From Centropus unirufus (taxonomy: Eukaryota; Chordata; Aves; Cuculiformes; Centropidae), in NCBI GenBank assembly GCA_013397695.1, contig VYZI01000288.1, forward strand, positions 524,417-588,416: DNA of 64,000 bases. Direction: 5' to 3'. Positions 55,661 through 64,000 of this stretch are shown here, one piece after another. Numbering within the stretch: the first letter of the stretch is position 1; every line of letters starts with the position of its first letter. The translations under genes were made by a program, and so were the position numbers. The notes below the pieces were generated by a model. It made no database searches. It saw only the letters and a list, made by a program, of their open reading frames with translations, and had not been told where the DNA came from.

Positions 55661-57849
55661 GTGGCGAGGAAGGCACTGGGCATTAACCCAAGCATTAGAT
55701 TGGCTCGTCCTGAGCCGTTCAGTCTAAAGCAAACTCCGGGTAAGCCTGGCTGCCTGCTTTCCAGCCTGCCTTCCCTCAGACCAGCTTCTATTCATGGAAA
55801 ATGCTGCTGGGAGAGCACAGCCAACCCTCAGGAGAGAGGCAGCCCCCCTGCCCTGCCTGCCGGAGGGAAGGAAGCCAGGAGGTGCAAGAGGATCTCCTAC
55901 AACACCCCAGTTCGAAATGGGTCCTAAATAACCAAGCAGTGAAGCGCATTTTACGCAGATTGGGATTATCTCATTCGTAAAGACTTGTAAGAGCTGAGCA
56001 CCAGCGAAAACCTTTGTTTTAATCCCGCGGGGTTATATACATGCAGCTCTATTGGGATTGCTTTGCTGTTAGAGACTTCGGCGGCTGGCACATGAGCTGT
56101 GATAGGTGTTCCACTTGCTCTGGTTCACGTACCAGCTGACGGGGAGCTCCAGCAGAAGAACAGGTGAAGGCTCCCGGGAGCTCTGCTCTCCTCCTCTCCC
56201 AGCAGGATGATGCTCCGGAGGAGGCTGAAGCTGTCCTGGTGTGGCGATACAGTGACCCACCACGCGTTTCCGTGTCCGCTGCCCTTGCCAACATGGTTTA
56301 TCCAGACAACACCACCAGCTCTAGTCTGTCTGCCTCTGCTCTATGCACTGAGGGCTTTATTTGGGGGCTTTAAACAAGTCTTCATCATCCTTTCACACCC
56401 CTCTTCAACTAACAGGGTGCGTTTCTCTGTCTTTATTACATTTACTACACCAAAGACGCTCCAGAGGGGTGTGCCAGCCACGACTATGTCACAAGAATGA
56501 TTTCATTAAGAAAATGCCTCCAATGTTACCTCATAGCATTTTCCACTACTATTGTTTGGGTTGCACCAGAGGCTAAAATGTGGCTTCTTTTAATAACACA
56601 TTTGCATAAGTTGATCTGAAAGATCCCCATGTGATGACATTACTCCAGGGTTGGCCTGTCATCTCAAAAAAGCCCGAGGTGCTGGTCCCAAAGAGATCAA
56701 GCTCAAGAATTAACTAGTCTTCATAAAGCAGGAACATCTCTACAAGCAGTAAAATAAATGATTATCATTTCTTTTTGGCGATGGTCTATGCCAAGCTAGA
56801 GAAAAACAGAGCTTTCAAACACTGACAATCTGGTATATTGAAGTATGACCATTATTTTTTATTTTCCACATTTTTGGTCCAAAGACAGTTCTGAGTAATT
56901 GATTCCCATAATGAGCTATGGTTCGTTAGTCAATTTAATTTATAATTGAATTGGATGGATGTAACTCTGTGTAAAATTGTCTCTGAAGAATCTGTTTTGT
57001 TCGTCTGTTCAACTTCTGACAGGGATGGAAGAAAATCTAAATTATTCCCTTCTGCAAGAGGGAAAAACTCTGAAAGTCTCAGCATCCCTGGTGAAATTAA
57101 GAGGAAAAATATTTTTAATAGTTGCCATGCAAAAATAATATGGCTTTACTAAAATTTATACAACCCTGACGATTAACACATTAGTGCCTGGAATGGTGGC
57201 TTAAAATGAAAGCCAAAACATGGGGAAATATATGAATCACGAGTCCTGCCCGAACAGCTGGAAAGATCCCTCTTAACCAGAACAAACCTGCAGCTATTTG
57301 CTGGTGAGTCATGTCTTGCTTCTTAACACTGCAGAACTGGGACCATTTGCTTCTCCATGCTTTAATACCAAAATTCCAATGACACAATTTCATGGGGAAA
57401 AGCCTGGTGTGAGGAATCAGACCCAGCGGGTTGAATTTGTCTTCTGTTTACACCTTGGAAACCCAGAATCGCTCCCACTGCCAAGAAATGTGGGATGGCT
57501 CTAAATTTGTAATTTGCTTTTGTAAAGAGGTTTGGGAATTGCCTCTCTACCCTCTGGCAACCTCGTCTTGGCCACTGCAAAGTCCATGGAATGACGGAGT
57601 CCATGAGATAGGAGAATGACTTCTGCTTTGGGCCAGAGACAGGGAAGAAACACCTTGGTTTACGACATTGAAGTGAACATGAGGTTCCATTTTTAAGTTA
57701 TTTTTGCCCTGGAATTCCTTGGGCCTTCAGGCTCATGTAGAAACCCGCTGTCATTCCAGAGATATTTGGGTTCTCATCATGTATTGGATACCCTTCCCTC
57801 CTAATTTTTCATGTCTACAGAGATGTCCTTGTCACCCCTACTGGTTTTA
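55661..57849. other. unique non-coding stretch, nothing recognised
   Basis: About 2.2 kb with no CR1. An ATTTGCAT octamer lies at 56600-56607 and AT-rich sequence spans 56740-57180. The frames 56049-56294 (minus) and 56164-56500 (plus) overlap and show no domain. Confidence 0.4.
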
Positions 57850-58180
57850 GCGAGGCGTACCAGTATTGAAAGACACATTTAGCTCTGAAGGAAAAGTAAG
57901 TGAATGAATCCATTCAATATTTGTATTTTTCTGCACAGAGCCATGGATATTTGTCATTGATTGTGTGTTAGCAGACATATATGCTAGCAGCGAAAGAATT
58001 GCTACACTATTATGTAAGGGCAGTATTTCTTGCAATCCAACCTCATGCAAAAGCAAAATATACATTCTCTGTTTGTTGAAAAAAATAAAGTGTACTGAGA
58101 AGCATTGCAATGGGATAGGTGATGATGATCAGCTATTATCAGTCCCAACAGGCACATATTTTTTCTTAACAGCCGCAGGA
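57850..58180. promoter_or_regulatory. AT-rich candidate conserved element
   Basis: Unique AT-rich block with AATTGCTACACTATTATG, 'CCTCATGCAAAAGCAAAATA' and AGCATTGCAATGGGATAGG (a C/EBP-like ATTGCAAT). There is no repeat. Overlapping frames on both strands have no domain. Confidence 0.25.
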
Positions 58181-58680
58181 CTGCTGCTCTGAAAGCCAGG
58201 CACAAGGATTTTTTAGTTTGGAGCATTTCACGTTGCTTCTTAGAGGCAGGCACGACACACGGCTGCACAAACTCTTATGGCCTCCAGTTAAGGGGTCGCT
58301 TAACAACCTCATTTGTCTACTTTTGCATCAAGTCCCCAATAAATTCTGATGGGCAACAGGCTTCCGGGCTCCTTGCATTTTCCAGATAATGGGTTTTTTT
58401 CTTCCTTTTCCTGCAACAGTAACAGTAGAAGTGTTGTGTCCAATTTTCATCATATTTCAAAGCTTGTTTATGATGTTTCCAACCTTTTTTTTTCCCCACC
58501 AGCAGGTATTTGCACTGGTAGAAGGGCTATGAGAAAAGTTCAGACACTGGTCACACCTGAAGTGAAGGAGATGGTAAAGGTGGGACTGAGGAGAAAATCT
58601 AGCCTATTACGTCCACTTAAGAGCTACCATGGGTTTTTATTTCTGGGCTACACTGTATGGATGTAACAGTAGACGGAGGT
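58181..58680. other. unique non-coding stretch, nothing recognised
   Basis: Balanced unique sequence. A 105-codon frame (58349-58666) has no recognisable domain. No repeat was found. Confidence 0.4.
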
Positions 58681-59060
58681 CGGAGCTACTGAAGACTGTT
58701 CTTAATTCTTAATTACTGCATTCTGGCTGAGAAATTCTTTAATATAAGTAATTTCCAGCACTGCCAATGCACGTGAGACAATGGAAGTTGTTCCTAAAAA
58801 ATGTTAAAGCTGACATCAATCATTTATACATAATGCACAAAGCAATGAGGGCAAACTCGTCAGAGCAGATAAGAGATGTCACAGTAAACTTATGTTCCAA
58901 GGCAGCGGTATCAGTTACGATCGACCACTTGGTAGCCAGTGGAAGTTACATTTTTACTTTAGTCTTTAAACTCTTTTGACTGCACTACCAAAAGTATTGT
59001 TTTAATCTAAAGTGCTAGATCAATATTTCTGATCAATAAGCATTCATTTCCAACTAACAA
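58681..59060. promoter_or_regulatory. AT-rich candidate conserved element
   Basis: A 380-base unique block contains CTTAATTCTTAATTACTGC, CATCAATCATTTATACATAATGC and CTAGATCAATATTTCTGATC. It has CG words such as TTACGATCGACC, unusual in AT-rich desert DNA where CpG is depleted. Their retention hints at constraint, but no alignment is available. Confidence 0.3.
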
Positions 59061-59310
59061 GGACAACGGTGAGTGGATTCCGTTAAACATTTTCATTTCA
59101 AGGAAATCTCTGCTGTTCTAGAAATCAGATCTCTAACAAAGAGGACAAGAAAAAGGAAAATGAGCACAAAAGATAGCAGAGAACTTCCAGATAAATTCCA
59201 CATTACCCTGGCACAATTTTTCTTTCTCCTATGATGCTAAATCAGTAACTATTCCACATGACCTTTATGTTTTAAGTAATTATTAAATTGAAGAGCATTA
59301 CTGTTAATTA
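59061..59310. other. unique AT-rich spacer
   Basis: No gene, repeat or distinctive motif cluster was seen between the candidate element and the next CR1 copy. Confidence 0.4.
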
Positions 59311-59436
59311 GAATCATAGAATGGTTTGGGTTGGAAGGGACCTTAAAGATCATCCAGTTCCCATTCCCCTGCCTTGGGCAGGGACACCTCCCACTGGATC
59401 AGGCTGCTCAAGGCCCGACCCAACCTGGCCTTCCCA
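59311..59436 (-). mobile_element. CR1 LINE 3' end, antisense, short
   Basis: 'AATCATAGAATGGTTTGGGT' followed by GGAAGGGACCTTAAAGATCATCC, the CAGGGACACCTCCCACTGG word and CCAACCTGGCCTTCCC is a canonical CR1 3' terminus in reverse complement. It is truncated after about 125 bases and well preserved. Confidence 0.93.
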
Positions 59437-60662
59437 TCACAATGATTCCCCTCAAAGCATACAAACCCAAACCAAACACGATCCAAACCACAAATGAGCA
59501 AAACCAAACTGACAAACTTCAGTTGTTGAAAAATTAATCCCTAGTGACAATGAAGTACAAATCAACAAGCATAGCTTGGAAAAATAACCCTGGTTCACTG
59601 GGTAGAAGATGTGGAATAACTTCCATGGGTTTTCTCCACTTAATCCCACATGAGTTTAGTCCCACGAGCAGCGAGCCTTGTCCCAGCTGCCAGCCAAGAG
59701 CTGATCCTCATTAGGGGGAACCTTACTTCTTGCCCATAGGCAGATCTTATGGACTGAGTTCTCCTCCCCTGTTCCCTGGAAAAGCCAGACACCATCCTGC
59801 CAGGACATCTGGAAGGTCTTTCTATCCCTCCCTGCTTAGTCCTGGGCTTTCAGAGCAGGACACAACTCTGTTTTAAATGCCCCAGGGACTCCAATGCACA
59901 TTAGAGACACAGTTGGCAAGAGGGAAATTAGGACTTTTGCTACAGTGGTGAGAACATACCACTCCCTTTTATTTTACAAGCCTGACTAGGAGAGAACATG
60001 TTGTTTTCAGTGCCTGCAGCTGTGCTGAGCAGCCCCTGCTAAACTCAACATCCTCCAACTTGCCATCACCCCCACGCGATGATTTGCTGCTTCTCACACG
60101 CGCTTCTCCTCAAGACACTGGCTATTGTTTACACGGCAAGAAATACTAGAGCTAAAATTAAAACCCAACTGGATTCCTTCCGGCTGGGCTGCCAGCATCC
60201 TGCACCGCAGGAACCATGAGGTCCTCCACCCCCTCGCGACGGTCCTGGCACCAAGGAGGTGGAAGCTGTTGGATGGGCTGTCCACAGGCACCACTTATGC
60301 AGGGTGTAAAGCCAGACGCTCCGTTGGCGTCTCCCCCGAAGGATGGGCGCTGAAGGAACTCGATGCCATGACTGGTGCGCCCAGTGGACCCTGAGTGACA
60401 TGGGCTTGAAGGCACAAATCAGAGCAGAGGATGAAGCCTGCACTCTACGTTCTCCTCAGCTGGTGACAGAGCTGTGGTTTGGATGGGGTACAATGAAAAT
60501 ACAATAAATACTGACTTCTATTGTTCACACAGACTCCATTCCTCTTCGTATTTCTGCGGCATTACTTCAGGTTTTGAATCAACCCCAACATTCAAAGTTA
60601 ACTCAGATAATTTGTCTGGTTTAATTTGTATTTATTATATTCAGATAATTTCATCTGGATTA
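59437..60662. other. unique non-coding stretch, nothing recognised
   Basis: Mixed unique sequence. An A/C-rich tract (59450-59520) has repeated CAAACC/AAACCA words. The frames 60125-60394 (plus) and 60129-60443 (minus) overlap without domains. Confidence 0.4.
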
Positions 60663-60982
60663 CCTAAAAGGAGGTTGTACCAAGGTGGAGGTTGGTCTCT
60701 GGTGGCCAATGACAGGATAAGGGGAAATGGCCTCAAAATGTGCACGGGGAGATTTAGCTTGGCTATTAGGAGGAATTTCTTTACTGAAAGGGTTGTCAAG
60801 CATTGCAAGAGGCTGCCCAGGGAGGTGGTGGAGTCCCCATCCCTGGAGGGGTTTAAAAGACGAGTAGATGTTGTACTTGGGGACATGGTCTAGTGGTGGA
60901 CTTAGCAGGGCTGGATCGATCGTTGGACTCGATGATCTTAAAGGTCCTTTCCAACTCAAAAATTCAGTGATGCTATGATTTC
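60663..60982 (+). mobile_element. CR1 LINE, 5'-truncated, sense, second subfamily
   Basis: The copy begins AAAAGGAGGTTGTACCAAGG and ends in 'GGACTCGATGATCTTAAAGG', TCCTTTCCAACTC and ATGCTATGAT. The plus frame keeps NFFTERVVKHCKRLP and PREVVESPSLEGFKRR of the ORF2 tail without a stop to the end of the coding part, so this copy is comparatively well preserved. Confidence 0.93.
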
Positions 60983-61835
60983 TCCCACAAACATAAATCA
61001 GGCAAGATTTGTTCAAGCACCCCCATCCCAATGAACTTTAGGAGGGGCCTGGGCCCAGCTCAGTGCTTCATGCCATCTTTGCTCCTAATTCTATAGACGA
61101 GATATAGAGGAAGCCAGCTGCCAAAATGGGTTGCATGCGGTGATTACACTTTTCTCACTGGGTAATGATGAGAAAAGAATGCTGGCTCCATTAAATAAAA
61201 AGCATTCCCTCAGACAGAAAGCGTTAGCGCAGAATGAATGGAAGGTCAAGCTTTTGTAGGGCTATTAATCTGCACTGCGACTTATGCAGATTGAAAAATA
61301 TATGAGAAATGTAAACAGTGTTGGTTCTGCATTAGATAGCGGGAGATAGGCAGAGCCTGGAGAGATAACACCGAGAGCACTGGGAGCTGGGTTTTATGTG
61401 AGAGCTGTACGAGTCCCAACTCTTTACGGTGCCTATTCATCCAGTACTCAAGTATGAAGGAGTGGACGAAGGAGGAGGGACAAGAGGCCGCTGGAGAGAT
61501 GCATAAATTTGCCATAAATGGTAAAACTATCATTGACTATAACTGAGCCAAGAAATCAGTCCTAGTTTTAAAGGCAATGCAGCCAGAGTGATATGGGCAA
61601 CACAGGGCACTGAGCAATGCTAATCTACGTGAGGAAGTGGCACATTTATGAGCACCCAAAATCATGCTGCATCTTAACTCAATCTTATGTGTCAGAAAAT
61701 GCACATTCTACTGCATTTTCTACTCTCCTTTTTATTTTATTAATTGGTTTCTCCCCAGCTATTTTGGTATTGTTTTTCCATCGCAATTACTCCCTTCTTT
61801 CAAAACACTGGGTCCTATTTCTTTATTTTGTTGAT
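60983..61835. other. unique non-coding stretch, nothing recognised
   Basis: Unique sequence without CR1. AT-rich words cluster weakly near 61260-61310. No gene was recognised. Confidence 0.4.
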
Positions 61836-61903
61836 CCTTCCCCTTCCCCTTCCCCTTCCCCATCCCTCTTCCCATCCCTCTTTCCTTCCCTCTTCTCTCA
61901 CAG
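61836..61903. repeat. (CCCCTT)n-type simple repeat
   Basis: Four near-perfect CTTCCC units pass into degenerate CATCCCTCTTCC units. The tract is purely pyrimidine on the plus strand for about 60 bases, a composition able to form triplex (H-DNA) structures in principle. The Pro-Leu and Lys-Gly repeats in translation are artefacts. Confidence 0.93.
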
Positions 61904-62640
61904 CAGACAGACATTTCCTCTGGGCTTTCACAGCAACATTCCAGTTTGGTTAAAATCAAGCAAACACCACACGATCTGAACAGTCCATTCCAGAAGCTGA
62001 TCAGGCACCACACAGCCAACTCCTTGCTTGTTTCCTTCATATCCTTCACAGCTTCCAACTATTTCCCCACTCTACATCCCTAAAAACCTTCTCTGTACAT
62101 CCCTGTAACATCATGATGTGACTAAAGACGATTCAGGAGCCTCCTGCCACACCCTCCAGTGCAGCATCCCTACACCCTAGTCCAGAAGAAAATGAGACTG
62201 GATGCTTTCCACCTCTCTAAGGTCTCACTTTGTAATTTAGGTGCTCTGAAACACCCAGGTTTCTCCTCTCCATGGGAAGTTTGGCTCTTAAGTTCCTGTT
62301 TTGCACTTGGAATTGCAGTTCAGTGAAATGTTTAGAAGTATTTAGTGTGAATAATTCTCTTTGAGCTCCACCACCACCACCTACCTGGTGCTCTGCAGCA
62401 AACACCAGGATGGCAGTGCCTCCCGCCACTGCTTCCACCAAAACAAAGCAGATGGAAAGGAGGCAGAAGAGGAGCTTAACTCATACACGACAACAACCTA
62501 CTCTATAGGATCAGCCACAGCCCTGCGGGAACGTGGAGGCTCCTACCGGCCCGTGCCTTGGCATTTGGGAGCCTCACCCAGGCAGGTACGTGAGGTACGG
62601 CACAACTAGGAGCGCGTACAAAACATGTGGCATATTAAAC
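61904..62640. other. unique non-coding stretch, nothing recognised
   Basis: Balanced unique sequence with short frames (62217-62441 minus, 62361-62609 plus) lacking domains. No repeat. Confidence 0.4.
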
Positions 62641-62800
62641 AGCTGATGCTACATGCTTTGGGGGAATATTTCCCCCCAAATAACTGTGGGAAATATTAAT
62701 TATTTATGGAATATTTGCATAACTGCATAATGTGTCTAGATATAAATAACAGATTATTTGCATAACTGCATAATGCCGCTAATCACGGGGAAGAAAAAAA
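62641..62800. promoter_or_regulatory. candidate regulatory module with duplicated POU octamer
   Basis: A 21-base word starting TATTTGCATAACTGCATAAT occurs twice with no mismatch, at 62712-62732 and 62755-62775, 43 bases apart start to start. Each copy contains the perfect octamer ATTTGCAT. Upstream lies an inverted repeat TTTGGGGG (62657-62664) and CCCCCAAA (62673-62680), and TATTAATTATTTATGG precedes the first octamer. Octamer sites bind POU-domain factors. Tissue and target are unknown. Confidence 0.42.
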
Positions 62801-62991
62801 GAACAAAATATTTCTGGCATTTGATCACACTGTGACATATATCTGCTCTGTGATTCTTCTGCAAGCACTTCCAGGGAGACGTGAAAGCACGACCAAGCTC
62901 CGCACTCCCGTATTCCATACGAGGAACCACAGGGAGATTGTCAAACACTTTGCAAAGCCTGTGTAAACCGCTCCATGATTCTTAGAATTCT
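62801..62991. other. unique spacer before a CR1 copy
   Basis: No gene or repeat was seen. It follows the octamer module and ends at the antisense CR1 terminus. Confidence 0.4.
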
Positions 62992-63100
62992 TCGAATCAT
63001 GGAGTGGTTTGGGTTGGAAGGGACCTTAAAGCCCACCCAGTTCCACCCCCTGCCATGGGCAGGGACATTTCCCACCGGATCAGACCGCTCCAGGCCTTGC
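62992..63100 (-). mobile_element. CR1 LINE 3' end, antisense, short
   Basis: TTCGAATCATGGAGTGGTTTGG, GGTTGGAAGGGACCTTAAAG and CATGGGCAGGGACATTTCCC represent the CR1 3' terminus in reverse complement. Recognisable similarity ends near 63100. Confidence 0.9.
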
Positions 63101-64000
63101 AAACCCTTACAGGCTGGGTGGTGTTTGGCGCAGGTTATTTACCGAAAATTGGTAAATAGAGCATCTGCACGGTGTGCATCAGTTTCTACAACCAAAATTC
63201 ACATCTCTGCCACCCGCCCCGAGCAAAGCTGTCACCGCTTGCCTCTTACGCAGCTGTTCTCATCCTTACATCGAAGGGCTTCACAAAGCAGAGATCAGAA
63301 CACTCTTCTGGAAACCCAAAGTGACTTTCCCAAAGTCAGAGTGTGAGTCCGGGCCAGGAGTGGCATCGCCAGGATGCCCTGGTGGCCTCCACTCCAGGCT
63401 GCATCTCACCAGGCAATAAGCAATAATTCCTGACAATGCATGACTGCTCCACAGGCCTGGGCTGCTCCGCACAGAGCTGCCCACCTTCCCTTTTCCATTA
63501 GGCTGGATCCTTTCCGACCTTCCATGCAAGTTTCTTTGGAGGCAGGTGAGACAGGTTCCACCTCTCCAGCCCAGGGGCAGCAGGGACGCTGCTCCTCCCA
63601 GGGTCAGGAGGAGACGCTCAAGGCCAGCCCAAGGCTACGGCTCCAAGCTGAGAACCAGGCTGGGAAGGGAAGGCAGCCCATGCCAGGCAGAAAGGTGCCA
63701 GTCCTGAGGGATAGAGGTGCGCACATTCTTTTTCCCCATCATCAGGGAGCTCTGATGGGTTGATCTAACTCAGCCTAAAAGGCATCGCTAAGCAGAAACA
63801 CGCCTGAAAGAATGAGCTCCAGTTTGTCCAGCTTTAATATTCCTTGGGAAAGACTGTCCTTTCCTCTGTTGAAGAGTTCCTGATAACAGCTGTCCTTTTC
63901 TCTGTTAAATATTATTTACCTCAGCACTGGAATTTCTAACATATGCAATACTAACCAAATTTTTAACACTATTTTGGTTTCGTTTCAGAGCCTGATTTCC
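63101..64000. other. unique non-coding stretch to window end
   Basis: No gene was recognised. The frames 63174-63419 and 63440-63763 have no domain. The final bases, TTTTGGTTTCGTTTCAG|AG at about 63972-63990, resemble a splice acceptor, but the window ends 11 bases later so this cannot be judged. Confidence 0.38.

Noticed and set aside
1..64000. tRNA, rRNA, known microRNA, CRISPR arrays, bacterial operons and endogenous retrovirus genes
   Set aside because: I looked for conserved words of common vertebrate RNAs, direct-repeat arrays, ribosome-binding-site-led gene strings and retroviral landmarks and saw none. The window is vertebrate non-coding DNA. Faint decayed copies cannot be excluded by eye.

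Overview
This is vertebrate nuclear DNA, almost certainly from a bird. The decisive marker is the interspersed repeat content: about 20 pieces of CR1 (chicken repeat 1) LINE sequence. All are 5'-truncated. The 3' ends that are preserved finish in the family's short ATTCTATGAT-like octamer repeats rather than a poly(A) tail, and no SINEs were recognised. The CR1 variants with a 'CAACCTGGGCCAGGGCCTCCCC' type 3' region suggest a neoavian bird rather than chicken, but I cannot name the species.

No protein-coding gene, tRNA, rRNA, known microRNA or complete mobile element could be supported. The open reading frames are short. They are explained by CR1 ORF2 remnants (a recurring LPR.VV.(A/S)PSLEVFK tail), by simple repeats, or by chance. 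The window reads as a gene desert or the interior of a very large intron.

Layout. 1-12.6 kb is rich in CR1, with an inverted CR1 pair (5.1-6.3 kb) and a nested CR1 insertion (11.8-12.5 kb). 12.6-28.5 kb holds scattered CR1 pieces, an assembly gap (23124-23286) abutting a G-rich minisatellite, and AT-rich unique sequence. 28.5-39.2 kb has no CR1 but has a (TA)-rich microsatellite with a second assembly gap (37447-37483). 39.2-44.2 kb has two CR1 pieces, an 11-copy ATATAG microsatellite and an AT-rich conserved-looking block near 42.5 kb. 44.2-59.3 kb is almost free of CR1. It contains a dense cluster of GATA-factor motifs (47.2-47.5 kb), homeodomain-rich AT blocks and a small CpG island (55.2-55.5 kb). 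59.3-64 kb has three CR1 pieces and a duplicated POU-octamer module at 62.7 kb.

The most interesting content is probably regulatory: the GATA cluster, the duplicated octamer pair, the CpG island flanked by homeodomain-site-rich sequence, and several AT-rich blocks avoided by CR1. All enhancer and conservation statements are inference from base composition and motifs. No alignment was possible here.
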